From Fimenecus sp052169395 (GTDB taxonomy: Bacteria > Bacillota > Clostridia > Oscillospirales > Acutalibacteraceae): a stretch of 64,000 nt of DNA. The DNA lies in assembly GCA_052169395.1 (NCBI GenBank), contig JBQNCN010000002.1, positions 248,001 to 312,000 on the forward strand, given 5' to 3'. Within the stretch, counting starts at the first letter, position 1; every line of letters starts with the position of its first letter. Position numbers and translations under genes: made by a program. Positions 20,902-30,066 of the stretch are shown piece after piece. The notes under the pieces were generated by a model, which was not told the origin of the DNA, did not search any database, and saw only the letters and a program-made list of their open reading frames with translations.

Positions 20902-20973
20902 CAGTTGTGCAAAGCACAACTGTTTTCATATAAAAATATAAATTAAAACGACTGTTCAAGCAGTCGTTTTTTC
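20902..20973 (+). terminator. Two consecutive hairpins before the adhesin gene
   Basis: The first is CAGTTGTGC/GCACAACTG with an AAA loop (20902-20922). The second is AAAACGACTG/CAGTCGTTTT with a TTCAAG loop (20945-20970), followed by TTTTTTC. Both are perfect. The second ends 15 bases before the adhesin start codon, so it may attenuate the adhesin as well as end the upstream unit. Confidence 0.75.
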
Positions 20974-20987
20974 ATTAGGAGGAAAAA

Positions 20988-23579
20988 TTGAATAAGAATT
21001 TAAAAAGAATTTTAACGCTTTGTATCAGCTTATTGCTTATCATTTCGGCAATAATCCCCGCTTTTGCGGGAACGGCTATTGATGAAATAGACTGTCAGCG
21101 CAGAGCAAAGCTCTATTCAAACGAATATGAGATAAAGCCTTTCGGAAATTATGAAAAAGGCTTTTTTACGCATAATTTAATGGGCAGTCCTAAGCTGCTT
21201 TCAATGTTCTACAACAAAAGCCGAAATATATATATGTATTGTATTGAACCCGGAGCGCCGGCACATTCAGGCAGTATAAAGGCTTCAGATGAATTGCAAA
21301 CCTGTGAATTTTGGAATAATTTATCAAAGATGAAACAAGACAACCTTAAAATACTTTTGCTGTACGGCTTTCCGAATGTGAATTACCCCGACCTTTGCGA
21401 TTGTGATGAATACGCAGCAACACAGGCTTTAATATGGGAACTTATGGGTAAGCCTAATGCCATAAATATACACGAAAGCGACCATGCCAGAGCTGCCTAT
21501 GACAGACTAAAAGCAAAATTAAATAATTTTGACATAAAGCCCTCTTTTTCAAATACAACTGTAAGGCTTAAATGGAACGGCAGTAAATATACTGGCAGCC
21601 TTACCGATACAAATAATATTTTATCCGAATTTCCCGTGATTTCAGCCGACGGTATAAATATTTCACAGAGCGGAAATATCCTTAATTTTTCAACATCCGC
21701 ACCGTTAAAAAGTACCGTACAATCATCCAAATCAAAAAAGAATATTCCATCAACAAACAGCACTTTATATCTTTTTTATGCCGCCGACCAACAAACAATG
21801 ATAAGCGGTACTGGTAGAGTTGATCCGCCCTCATATAATCTGAAATTTGAAACCGACCACGGAACAATGAAAATTGTTAAAAAATCCGAAAGCGGCAATC
21901 TGTCAGGCTGGGAGTTCAGAATTACTGGTAAGGGAATAAATAAGACGGTGAAAACGGGAAAAGACGGTGTAATTTCCGTCGATTTACCCGTTCAGGAATA
22001 CACAGTTGAGGAAATCAACCTGCCGTCATATATGAAAAAGCCCGCACCTCAAAAGATAACGGTAAAATATCATCAGACCGCAAGCGTAAGCTTTGAAAAT
22101 AAATATAAAGAGGGCAAAGTACAGGTTGTAAAGGTTGACAAAGAAACAAATAAACCGATAGAAACCACGGACGCCGTTTTTGAGGCTATGACAAAGGATT
22201 CAGACGGTAAATGGCAATCCCTCGGAAATCTTAAATATAACCCGACTTTAAAACTTTATGAAACGGGAAATATAAAGATAACGGAGCATAACGGCGGAAC
22301 GGTAAGAATATATGAAAGAAAAGCCCCGACAGGCTATGTGAAAAACACTACCGATTTTTTTGACGCAAAGCTTACAAAGGACGGAGAAGTTCAGAAAATA
22401 ACCTTTACAAATTCTCCGCAAAAGGGAAAAATTCGCATAGTTAAAACAGGAGAAATTTTTTCAAGCGTTGAAACAACTGAAAATTCAGACGGACAGAAAG
22501 TATATAAACCTGTATTTACAGAAAAGCCTTTAAAAGACGCTGTTTACGGCATTTATGCAAAAGAGGATATTTACCTTAACGGAGAATTAAAACACAAAAA
22601 AGACACTGAAATCGCAAGAATAACGACGGATGAAAACGGAACAGCCGAACAGGATAACCTTTATCTCGGAAAAATGTATATCAAAGAAATCAAAGCCCCC
22701 GACGGATATATTCTTAATGCTGAACCGCAAGAGGTTGAACTCACATATAACGGTGAAGTCAAAGAAATAGTATCGAATATTTCTTTTTCCAACAAAAGAC
22801 AGAAATTTGAGATTTCACTTTTAAAGGAAATGGAAAAGGACAAAGAAGCAAATCTCGGAAGTAACGGTGAAATTTTAAATGTAATTTTCGGTCTTTACGC
22901 TGCGGAAGAATTTACAGCAGCAGACGGAAAAATAATTCCAAAGGACGCTTTAATTGAAACGGGCAGTCCCGACAAAAACGGATTACTGAAATTTACCGCG
23001 GATTTACCGCAGGGAAAAGTATATGTAAAGGAAATTTCAACCGATAAGGCGTATATATTAGACGGTAAAATCTATGATATAGAACTCACATATAACGGTG
23101 ATACAGTAAAGGTTGTCCCCGTTTTTGCAAATAATAAAAAGTCCATATTAAATAAGCTTAAAAGCGGAACACTTGAAATTACCAAAAAGGATATATCCGA
23201 CGGAAAGCTTTTGCCTGATACGGTCTTCAGGATTTATGACGAAAACGGCAAGGTTGTTTCAGAGGGTAAAACCGACAAAAACGGCATTGTAAAATTTAGT
23301 TTGAGATACGGCAAATATACCTATCAGGAATTTGACGCTCCGAAAGGATATTTAATAGATGAAAAAGAATATCCTTTTGAAATAACCGAGAACGGACAAA
23401 TTGTTAAGGCTGAAATGAAAAACAAAAAAATTCCTGCTCCTAAAGCGCCCGTCGTACCTAAAACGGGTAAATTGGAAAAATCCGCAAAGGTGCAAATTTC
23501 AGTATATCTTTCAGTTGGTGTATTAAGTGCAGCTGCGGTACTTGTTTTTTATCTTAGAAAGAAAAAAGATGAGGGATAA
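20988..23579 (+). CDS. Thioester-domain, CnaB-repeat LPXTG-type surface adhesin (863 aa)
   Basis: A signal peptide (about 1-28, ending AIIPAFA) precedes a thioester domain. Cys85 in YMYCIEPG and Gln146 in ATQALIWELMG are spaced and framed as in the domains that form an internal Cys-Gln thioester and bind host surfaces covalently. From about 290 come five CnaB/SpaA-type domains, each with the E-box motif of an isopeptide bond (YTVEEINLPSYM, IYERKAPTGYV, YIKEIKAPDGYI, YVKEISTDKAYI, YQEFDAPKGYL). The C-terminus is a sortase signal, VPKTG followed by a hydrophobic span and RKKKDEG. The start is TTG at 20988 after AGGAGG. It is likely attached to the cell wall and helps mating-pair contact or host adhesion. 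The element has no sortase; the chromosomal one must serve. Confidence 0.88.
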   Translation: MNKNLKRILTLCISLLLIISAIIPAFAGTAIDEIDCQRRAKLYSNEYEIKPFGNYEKGFFTHNLMGSPKLLSMFYNKSRNIYMYCIEPGAPAHSGSIKASDELQTCEFWNNLSKMKQDNLKILLLYGFPNVNYPDLCDCDEYAATQALIWELMGKPNAINIHESDHARAAYDRLKAKLNNFDIKPSFSNTTVRLKWNGSKYTGSLTDTNNILSEFPVISADGINISQSGNILNFSTSAPLKSTVQSSKSKKNIPSTNSTLYLFYAADQQTMISGTGRVDPPSYNLKFETDHGTMKIVKKSESGNLSGWEFRITGKGINKTVKTGKDGVISVDLPVQEYTVEEINLPSYMKKPAPQKITVKYHQTASVSFENKYKEGKVQVVKVDKETNKPIETTDAVFEAMTKDSDGKWQSLGNLKYNPTLKLYETGNIKITEHNGGTVRIYERKAPTGYVKNTTDFFDAKLTKDGEVQKITFTNSPQKGKIRIVKTGEIFSSVETTENSDGQKVYKPVFTEKPLKDAVYGIYAKEDIYLNGELKHKKDTEIARITTDENGTAEQDNLYLGKMYIKEIKAPDGYILNAEPQEVELTYNGEVKEIVSNISFSNKRQKFEISLLKEMEKDKEANLGSNGEILNVIFGLYAAEEFTAADGKIIPKDALIETGSPDKNGLLKFTADLPQGKVYVKEISTDKAYILDGKIYDIELTYNGDTVKVVPVFANNKKSILNKLKSGTLEITKKDISDGKLLPDTVFRIYDENGKVVSEGKTDKNGIVKFSLRYGKYTYQEFDAPKGYLIDEKEYPFEITENGQIVKAEMKNKKIPAPKAPVVPKTGKLEKSAKVQISVYLSVGVLSAAAVLVFYLRKKKDEG

Positions 23580-23603
23580 AATAAAGTCGAAGCCTAAAAA
23601 ATA

Positions 23604-23635
23604 AAAACGATTATCAAAAGATAGTCGTTTTTATT
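23604..23635 (+). terminator. Adhesin terminator
   Basis: AAAACGATTATC/GATAGTCGTTTT with a T-run, closely similar to the transposase terminator at 14954-14984. Confidence 0.85.
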
Positions 23636-23667
23636 TATATATTTTTTAAAATAAGGAGTTAAAAATA

Positions 23668-23886
23668 ATGACAAACAGCAACAGCATAAATATTCGATTT
23701 TCCGATGTTGATTATGACAGTCTTAATATTTTGTCAAAGCAGTTGGGAATGACCCGTGCGGAAATAATCCGTACAGGTCTGAAACTTTTTATGGAGAATG
23801 TCGCACCTGAAAGCTTCAAAGAACCAAACGAATATTTTTTGATTAAAAAGCGGCTTGGAACAGACGGAGATAAAATGAAAAAATGA
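23668..23886 (+). CDS. Ribbon-helix-helix protein (72 aa)
   Basis: The N-terminus INIRFSDVDYDSLNILSKQLGMTRAEIIRTGLKLFMENV matches the strand-helix-helix layout of Arc/CopG DNA-binding proteins. AAGGAG lies 12 bases upstream of the ATG. The stop overlaps the start of the toprim gene by four bases, placing it at the head of the transfer operon, where a small repressor that controls transfer genes is common. Function as a regulator is inference. Confidence 0.75.
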   Translation: MTNSNSINIRFSDVDYDSLNILSKQLGMTRAEIIRTGLKLFMENVAPESFKEPNEYFLIKKRLGTDGDKMKK

Positions 23887-24851
23887 CAACGATTGAGCGA
23901 ATACTTCAGAATATTGATTTGCTGGAGTATATGAGATACTGCGGATATACGCCGTATAAAGTCGGCAGTAATTGTTACGGGTTAAGAGAACATTCAAGCG
24001 TTAGGATTTACCCGGAAAGCAATACATATTTTCACGCTTCAAGAGACAGTCGCAGACTTAATGTAATCAATTTCTATGCATGGTATCACGGAACAGATAA
24101 TAAGGAAGCCATAAAACGACTTGCTGAAGAACTTAATTTAAAGCCTGAATACAGCTATAAAGAACCTAAAAAACCTAAACCGCCGACTTTAGAAAAAGAA
24201 AATATACCTTTTGAACTTCCCGAAAAACACAAAGGTAAATACAGCCGTGTATACGCATATTTAAATAAAGAACGCTGCATTGATAAAAATATAATAGCGG
24301 ATTTTATGAAAAATGATTTGCTTTATCAGGATAAGAACGGCAACGCAGCCTTTGTCGGAAAAGACGAAAGCGGCAAAGCCGTTTTTTGTTTTGAGCGTGG
24401 AACGAATACGAAAAAACCGTATAAGCATATAGTAGCGGGAAGTGATTTCAGCACCGCCTTTACAATCTGCAACAACGCTTCAAAGCTTTTTATCACGGAA
24501 GCAATAATCGACAGTATGTCAATTATGACAATGCTTAAAGAGGCGGGCTTCGATTATAAAGAATACGACTACATAGCAACCTGCGGTACAAGTCAGACAG
24601 CCGTATATAAGCACCTTGAAAATCACCCGAACATCAAAACGGTGTATCTTGCGTTTGATAAAGATACCGCAGGCAGTCGTTATAAGGCTAAAATCCATGA
24701 AAAATTAGCCGATAATAAAAACCTAAGGCTTATTGATAAAAAGCCGAGAAATAAAGACTGGAACGAGGATTTGCAAAATTTAAACAAATACCAAAATCAA
24801 ACACAAAATATAAATAAAAATAATACAATTGAAAGGAGTATAACAAGATGA
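23883..24851 (+). CDS. DUF3991/toprim-domain protein, primase-like (322 aa)
   Basis: The N-terminal part (LLEYMRYCGYTPYKVGSNCYGLREHSSVRIYPESNTYFHASRDSRRLNVINFYAW) resembles the zinc-finger/DUF3991 region of mobile-element primases without the full Cys set. The C-terminal toprim domain shows FITEAIIDSMS (about residue 203, the catalytic Glu) and VYLAFDKDTAG (about 256, the Asp pair). Proteins of this kind occur in Tn1549-like transfer operons and probably prime or process DNA after transfer. It overlaps its neighbours by four bases on both sides. Confidence 0.85.
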   Translation: MTTIERILQNIDLLEYMRYCGYTPYKVGSNCYGLREHSSVRIYPESNTYFHASRDSRRLNVINFYAWYHGTDNKEAIKRLAEELNLKPEYSYKEPKKPKPPTLEKENIPFELPEKHKGKYSRVYAYLNKERCIDKNIIADFMKNDLLYQDKNGNAAFVGKDESGKAVFCFERGTNTKKPYKHIVAGSDFSTAFTICNNASKLFITEAIIDSMSIMTMLKEAGFDYKEYDYIATCGTSQTAVYKHLENHPNIKTVYLAFDKDTAGSRYKAKIHEKLADNKNLRLIDKKPRNKDWNEDLQNLNKYQNQTQNINKNNTIERSITR

Positions 24852-25141
24852 ACTATTTAAATAATTTAATGATTAACTTTTATACACTTGATATTAACAG
24901 CGGTTTGGAACAGGCAAAAAATGAGGTTGTCGAAAAAATAAAATTTCTTGTAAACAAAATTGCAATTCCGATTATAGCAACCGTCCTTGCCGGCATTCTC
25001 ATTTTCAATATCGCAAAGGCGGTAAAAAAACACCGCACGGGAGAGGGATACGGTGAAAATATCACGGGAATAGTCATAACCGTACTTGTACTTGCACTTG
25101 TTGTGTCCGCTCCGGCTTGGATTTGGCAGCTGATAGCATAA
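24848..25141 (+). CDS. Maff2-family protein, pilin-like transfer component (97 aa)
   Basis: A small protein with two long hydrophobic helices (about 38-58 and 76-95) split by a basic loop (KAVKKHRTGEGYGEN). Size, layout and place before the TrbL-like gene fit the Maff2 family of Tn1549-like elements, thought to be VirB2-like subunits of the mating channel. GAAAGGAG precedes the ATG, and it overlaps the toprim stop. Confidence 0.8.
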   Translation: MNYLNNLMINFYTLDINSGLEQAKNEVVEKIKFLVNKIAIPIIATVLAGILIFNIAKAVKKHRTGEGYGENITGIVITVLVLALVVSAPAWIWQLIA

Positions 25142-25147
25142 AAAATT

Positions 25148-26008
25148 ATGAATACAGCTTTTCAGATTTTGCCGCTGGCGTCTTCAATAACTAAAGTTTT
25201 CGATAAATTTTATGAAAGTTTTTTTCAATATTTCAATTCATATTGGGAAAAAAGACTTATTTCGTTTGCGGGTAAAATAGTGGGGCTTGTCGATAAAACG
25301 GTTCAGGGCTTTTTTGAAAGTCCTGAAATCAAGCCGTTTTTGAACTTTTTCTCCTGGATAAATCTTGCGGTTTTCACAGCTTGCATAATAGTACTTTTAG
25401 TAGACTTTGCAGAAGAAAAAAACAACGGCAATCCCATTGAATGGGGTGTTGTTTTTATGAATATTATAAAAGCCTATGCTTTTACGGTAGGTGCAAGATT
25501 TTTAGCGGTTTACAGCTTTGAAGCAATTAACCTCATAATTTCAAAAATAAATCAAGGAACAACAACAAACTTTGAAGACGCTTTAAACGGCTTACAACTT
25601 ACAATGTTAAATCTTGCAGATTTTACAGGCAGTTTTAAAGCCGGAATAGCCTTGTACCTTATAATTGCGGTAATATATTTCTTTTTTCAATCCCTTAAAC
25701 GCTTCGGGCTTACCCTTGTTCATATTTTCACGGCATTTTTATATATTCCCGATATTATGCGGGGTGAAACAACTAAAATGGGAGAATGGCTCAGGCAGCT
25801 TTTTTCAATACTTTTAACCTATGCTTTTCAGTCCGTTCTATTCTTTATGGGCGCAAGATTTTTAATTGAACAGCGTATAATTTTAGCCTTTATATGCTTT
25901 ACCACAATGTTCAGCGTTGCAAAGCTTTTAAATCACTACGGCTGGTCAAGCGGCACGGGCGGTAAGTTCGGGTCTATATTATCAACCGCCGCAAGCTTTA
26001 TCAAATAA
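25148..26008 (+). CDS. TrbL/VirB6-like polytopic transfer protein (286 aa)
   Basis: A strongly hydrophobic protein with about six membrane segments, for example FSWINLAVFTACIIVLLVDF, IALYLIIAVIYFFFQSL and LLTYAFQSVLFFMGARFLI, and a Gly/Ser-rich end (SSGTGGKFGSILSTAASFIK). It fits the VirB6/TrbL inner-membrane channel component in the expected slot between Maff2 and PrgI. No Shine-Dalgarno is obvious; it starts six bases after the previous stop and is probably coupled. Confidence 0.8.
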   Translation: MNTAFQILPLASSITKVFDKFYESFFQYFNSYWEKRLISFAGKIVGLVDKTVQGFFESPEIKPFLNFFSWINLAVFTACIIVLLVDFAEEKNNGNPIEWGVVFMNIIKAYAFTVGARFLAVYSFEAINLIISKINQGTTTNFEDALNGLQLTMLNLADFTGSFKAGIALYLIIAVIYFFFQSLKRFGLTLVHIFTAFLYIPDIMRGETTKMGEWLRQLFSILLTYAFQSVLFFMGARFLIEQRIILAFICFTTMFSVAKLLNHYGWSSGTGGKFGSILSTAASFIK

Positions 26009-26022
26009 GGAGAATAAGAAAA

Positions 26023-26385
26023 ATGAAAACATATTTAATTCCGCCGAGGCTTAACACAAAATATATGCTTTGGGGGCTTACAATTCCGGAAATCGCAATT
26101 ATCGGCGGATGTATTTTATTTGCTTTGGTATTTAAAAATTTACGGTTTCTTTTTGTACTTGCCGCTATAATTTTTGCAATTTCCGTAAGATTTATAACGC
26201 CAAAAAACAACATACAGTCCGCAGGCGTTTCCACTGCCGTAAATGCATTATCATATATCATAAAAATATATAAATATTATTTTAAACCTCAAATTTTCAC
26301 AAGTTTAAATTTAAATAAGGAGGTGAACCCGATTGAAAAAGAAAAACATTCAAGACCTTTTAGACTATCGCATAAAAGACGGTGA
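26023..26385 (+). CDS. PrgI-family (VirB3-like) transfer protein (120 aa)
   Basis: The N-terminus YLIPPRLNTKYMLWGLTIPEIAIIGGCIL, with paired helices at about 20-60, is typical of PrgI proteins, the VirB3-like partner of VirB4 in Gram-positive systems. AAGGAG lies upstream. The gene overlaps the following one by 53 bases. Confidence 0.82.
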   Translation: MKTYLIPPRLNTKYMLWGLTIPEIAIIGGCILFALVFKNLRFLFVLAAIIFAISVRFITPKNNIQSAGVSTAVNALSYIIKIYKYYFKPQIFTSLNLNKEVNPIEKEKHSRPFRLSHKRR

Positions 26386-26896
26386 GGTTGTCAGCGGCAA
26401 TTTAACATATTGCTTTTATCGTTTTTTCCCGCCTAACCTTTCAATTTTAACAAATCAGGAAAAAGAAAACGAAATTGACGCTTTTTGCAGTTTGCTGGAA
26501 AACAGCAATATGCCTATACAGGTTTTTGCACTTGATAAAGTTGAAGACCTTTCAGAAAATAAAGCGTTTTTCAGCAATATGAAGTCTGAATATGCGATAT
26601 ATACGGATATGATAATAAATCAAATAACTTCACACGAAACCACTTCACAGACAAATTCAATTCAGCGGGCATATTATTTTATTGTTCCTATAAAAAATCA
26701 TCACGCAAAAGAACTTTTTGAAGAAGCGCTGAGGACGCAAAAGCTTAAATGCATTCCGTGTCAAAAGCAGGAGATTATAACGGTTTTCAGAAATTTTTAT
26801 CTGCGTGAATTTGCCGCTTTTGATATTTACACTTTCCAAGAGGAGATAAAAAAACAATATGAAGAAGCAACAGAAAGAAAAAAGCATAAAGCGTAA
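26333..26896 (+). CDS. Transfer protein of unknown function between prgI and virB4 (187 aa)
   Basis: A soluble mixed alpha/beta protein (IQDLLDYRIKDGEVVSGNLTYCFYRFFPPNLSIL and so on) with no membrane segment. It starts with TTG at 26333 after a strong AAGGAGGTG site and overlaps both neighbours, so it belongs to the same translation-coupled block. Proteins of this size in this slot occur in Tn1549-like elements. The YRFFPPNLSIL and YYFIVPIKNHHAKELFE stretches resemble the N-terminal region of VirB4/TraC ATPases, so it may be a split-off VirB4 N-terminal domain. That is inference. Confidence 0.7.
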   Translation: MKKKNIQDLLDYRIKDGEVVSGNLTYCFYRFFPPNLSILTNQEKENEIDAFCSLLENSNMPIQVFALDKVEDLSENKAFFSNMKSEYAIYTDMIINQITSHETTSQTNSIQRAYYFIVPIKNHHAKELFEEALRTQKLKCIPCQKQEIITVFRNFYLREFAAFDIYTFQEEIKKQYEEATERKKHKA

Positions 26897-28745
26897 AGAC
26901 ATACGCAAAATGAGCATAGAGGAATACGAAGACCTTATACTGTCAAACCGCCTGAAACCTCACAGAATGACTTTTCATCAAAGAGAAGTGCTGCAGAATG
27001 ATTTTATGCGGCGTACAATTGTAATTAAGAATTTTCCCTCCAGCATTGCAAGACAATGCGCTTTGTCGACGCTTTCAAAGATTAAGGGCACAACTTTTTC
27101 AATGCATACTGCCCCTTTGCACGAAGCCAAAGCAAACCAGCTTATTAACCGACAAATCAACAATAAAACCGCACAGCGTATAAATTCAAAAAAGAAGACA
27201 GACCAGCTTGACGCTGAAGCAGATGAACAGGCAATAGTCGGTTTTTATCAGCAGCTTCAGGAAGATAAATCAAAAATCTTTTTAACAAATATTTTCATAG
27301 AATTTTACGGGAAAGATACTAAAGAACTAAACAATAAAGAAATGGAAATAAGCAATATTTTATCCGGGTATAAAATAACTTATGATATTCTCCGCTTTGA
27401 ACAGAAAGAGGGCTTTGCCGCCGTTCAACCTCTCGGAAAAGACGATTTTAAAAGTCTTGCAAATAACATACCCTCTCGTTCGCTTGCGAATCTATATCCT
27501 TTTTCTTTTTCTAACAGGAATGACCCGCAAGGTCTTTTTCTCGGTGAAACCGACGATGGCGGTTATGTGTTTTTAGATTTTCTTCAAAAATCCGAAGATA
27601 TAACCAACGGCAACTATTCAATAATCGGAATACCCGGAATGGGAAAAACTTGGCTTCAAAAAAAAATCATTTCTCAAATGATTTTCAACGATAAAACAGT
27701 AATGATTTTAGATCCTGACCGCGATTATATCGAAATGATAACTCGCCTCGGCGGTACGGTTTTTGATTGTGCTTCAGGAAAGGTTAAAATCAATCCCTTT
27801 GAAGTCAGAAGACTTATGACGGACACGGAACTTGAAGAAGAGCTTAAACAAAATGATGACGGCTCATATATTGACACTCCCGAAGCGTTCAGACAAGCCG
27901 GTACATTTTTTCAGCATTTATCATGGCTTAAAGAATTTTATACCGTTCTGTTTCCGGACATAACACCACAGGAACTGGACGCACTTATGATACTTACCCA
28001 CGAAACTTACAGAAACAAAGGAATAGAAGATAAAACGGATTTTGACACTCTTCAAAGCACGGATTATCCGACTTTTACCGATTTATACAATCATGCTGAA
28101 GCCTGCTCAAAGCTTTCCGATGATTTTTATAATCATATATCAAAAAAGCTTTTTCATTCAATCCTTTTAAAGCTGCGTGATACCTATGACGGCGCTTTAG
28201 GCTATCTTTTCAACGGCTATACAAACATAAAAAATGATAAGATGATTTGCTTTGACCTTAACGCTCTTTTAAGCGGTTCAAAAAATCGTTTGCACGCCGT
28301 TATATTCAATATTATGACTTATGTATGGAACAGAATATCGAAGCGTTCGGAGCGCATACTTTTTGCCGTTGATGAGCTTTCTCTGCTGCTTGACCGCAAC
28401 AATCCCGTAATAGCACAGTATTTAAGAGATTTTAATAAAAGAGCAAGAAAATACGGAGCGATAATAGGAACTTCCACACAGCAGATTGAAGATGTGGACG
28501 ACCCGAATATACGCCATATAACTCGTCCGCTTCTTTCAAATACCAGCTTTAAATTTGCTTTCTATCCGGATAACTCCGGACTTTCCGTAGTGCAGGATGT
28601 TTTAAAGCTTACGGACGGTGAAATCGGCTGCATATCTAAACCTAAACAGGGCTACTGTCTTTTAAAAGCCGGAGACAGCAAATATTATATGCATGTCGGA
28701 GAGCTTCCGTATGAAAAAACATTGTTCGGAAAGCTTTCCGGGTAA
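26859..28745 (+). CDS. virB4: VirB4-like conjugation ATPase (628 aa)
   Basis: Walker A GIPGMGKTW lies near residue 258 and Walker B ILFAVDELSLLL near 503; GTSTQQIEDV near 545 is the conserved Gln-containing motif of VirB4/TraC ATPases. The N-terminal 220 residues carry the family's domain with a Lys/Gln-rich insertion (KKTDQLDAEADEQ). It powers assembly and operation of the mating channel at the inner membrane face. GAGGAG precedes the ATG and it overlaps the previous gene by 38 bases. Near residue 215 it contains YPFSFSNR, one of three exact DNA copies of the recurring 16-base motif. Confidence 0.92.
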   Translation: MKKQQKEKSIKRKDIRKMSIEEYEDLILSNRLKPHRMTFHQREVLQNDFMRRTIVIKNFPSSIARQCALSTLSKIKGTTFSMHTAPLHEAKANQLINRQINNKTAQRINSKKKTDQLDAEADEQAIVGFYQQLQEDKSKIFLTNIFIEFYGKDTKELNNKEMEISNILSGYKITYDILRFEQKEGFAAVQPLGKDDFKSLANNIPSRSLANLYPFSFSNRNDPQGLFLGETDDGGYVFLDFLQKSEDITNGNYSIIGIPGMGKTWLQKKIISQMIFNDKTVMILDPDRDYIEMITRLGGTVFDCASGKVKINPFEVRRLMTDTELEEELKQNDDGSYIDTPEAFRQAGTFFQHLSWLKEFYTVLFPDITPQELDALMILTHETYRNKGIEDKTDFDTLQSTDYPTFTDLYNHAEACSKLSDDFYNHISKKLFHSILLKLRDTYDGALGYLFNGYTNIKNDKMICFDLNALLSGSKNRLHAVIFNIMTYVWNRISKRSERILFAVDELSLLLDRNNPVIAQYLRDFNKRARKYGAIIGTSTQQIEDVDDPNIRHITRPLLSNTSFKFAFYPDNSGLSVVQDVLKLTDGEIGCISKPKQGYCLLKAGDSKYYMHVGELPYEKTLFGKLSG

Positions 28746-28750
28746 ATCCT

Positions 28751-29767
28751 ATGTTAAAAGCGAAGCTTATAGCCTTTGTGGTTGAAACTCTTGCAGATAA
28801 AGACAAACGCCGTCATTTAATAGAATTTTTGCTTGCAATATTTACAATTTTAGCAATTTTCGCTTTTCTTTGTGTCGGCTTTTTTGCCGTAAAACAAACC
28901 ATATTCGGCGGTACTGAAGATGATAATTTTGCAGTAGCCATTGATGAAATCAAGACGGAAGAAAACATAGAAAACACCCTTGACCCGTCAAATATTCGTG
29001 CTTTATATTTTTTTAAATATAAAAATCTTGACTACAAAAAAGACGATATAAAGAAGCTTGTAAAAAAATATTTTCTTGTGAAATTACCCGTTCCTGAAAC
29101 GGAAAGCATAGAAATTTCACAGCCTGAAGAAACGGAATTGTCAACAGCTTTAACAGCTGAAAGCACCTCTGAAACCAAACCTGAAAAACCTGCTCCGATA
29201 TATCGTTTTGTGGAATTTTCCGAGTTTATTTCCATTATACAAAAACCGCCTTTCAAGCTGTCAAAAGATGAAATAGAAGAAATCAGGAACTTTAAAATTT
29301 CAATGGAAAATGCCGTAAAAGTCGATTTTTCAGATATAAATTTTGATAATGAAGAAGCGGGCGATTTGCAAAAGACGGTTGTTAAAATTGCAATTTGCGC
29401 CGAAGAATACGGAATAACCTTAAAGCCTCAAATGTGCCAAGCTTATGTTGCAGATGTATATGAAAAAGCTTTAGGCGTTCGTGGCCACGCCGAATCCGCC
29501 GTCCTTGCCGGGCGTGCCTGGAGCGTATCTGAAGACTGGAAAACAATTCAGGTGGGCGCTGCCGTTTACGGAAATTCCAACTGTATTTACGGTCATGTCG
29601 GTATATACATAGGCGGCGGAAAAGTTGCTCACAACATTAACGGAAAGGTCATAATTCAACCTTTAGACAGCTTTATAAATCAATATAACTGTCGTTGCTG
29701 GGGCTGGGAAAACGGTCAAAATTTAACAGGAAAAGAAGAATATAACTGTGTCGGCGGTATGATATAG
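28751..29767 (+). CDS. Membrane-anchored NlpC/P60-like cell-wall hydrolase (338 aa)
   Basis: A membrane segment (about 26-50, FLLAIFTILAIFAFLCVGFF) is followed by a Glu/Thr-rich linker (about 115-145) and a C-terminal domain. That domain has Cys near 228 (PQMCQAYVADVYEKAL), His near 282 (GHVGIYIGGG) and a third polar residue near 295 (AHNINGK), the layout of NlpC/P60 peptidases. It probably opens peptidoglycan locally for the mating channel, the role of VirB1-like proteins in Gram-positive systems. It follows virB4 by five bases and ends the first transfer operon, just before two nearly identical hairpins. Confidence 0.82.
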   Translation: MLKAKLIAFVVETLADKDKRRHLIEFLLAIFTILAIFAFLCVGFFAVKQTIFGGTEDDNFAVAIDEIKTEENIENTLDPSNIRALYFFKYKNLDYKKDDIKKLVKKYFLVKLPVPETESIEISQPEETELSTALTAESTSETKPEKPAPIYRFVEFSEFISIIQKPPFKLSKDEIEEIRNFKISMENAVKVDFSDINFDNEEAGDLQKTVVKIAICAEEYGITLKPQMCQAYVADVYEKALGVRGHAESAVLAGRAWSVSEDWKTIQVGAAVYGNSNCIYGHVGIYIGGGKVAHNINGKVIIQPLDSFINQYNCRCWGWENGQNLTGKEEYNCVGGMI

Positions 29768-30060
29768 GGTGATAACATATAAAACGCAGACCACATAAGG
29801 TTTTAAAGCATTTATGTTATCACCTTTTTTAACTTGTGATAACATATAAAACATAGACAGGATAAGACTTTTAAGCATTAGTGTTATCATTTTACATTTT
29901 TCTAACCGCTAAAATGTTAGCAAAAGTGTTAGCATTAAAAATCAAGCGTTTTCAACGCTTGATGTGGTCGGGTGTTATCAAAAGTGATAACACCCTTTAT
30001 CCTGCATAGATATTTCAAACACTTAAAACAGACAAAAACAATCTTAAATTCAAAGGAGTT
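29768..30060. other. Non-coding region rich in inverted repeats; terminator and oriT candidate
   Basis: Five structured segments lie in 230 bases before the relaxase genes. (1) GGTGATAACATA/TATGTTATCACC, 29768-29824, followed by six T: a terminator. (2) A second, diverged copy of the same unit of about 64 bp, 29835-29892. (3) TGTTAGCA twice in direct orientation, 29915-29934. (4) ATCAAGCGTT/AACGCTTGAT, 29941-29963, perfect 10-bp stem. (5) GGGTGTTATCA/TGATAACACCC, 29970-29995, perfect 11-bp stem. TGATAACA or its complement recurs in 1, 2 and 5. The position directly before the ribbon-helix-helix and relaxase genes fits an origin of transfer, but the nick site cannot be fixed by eye. Confidence 0.5.
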
Positions 30061-30066
30061 TAACCA

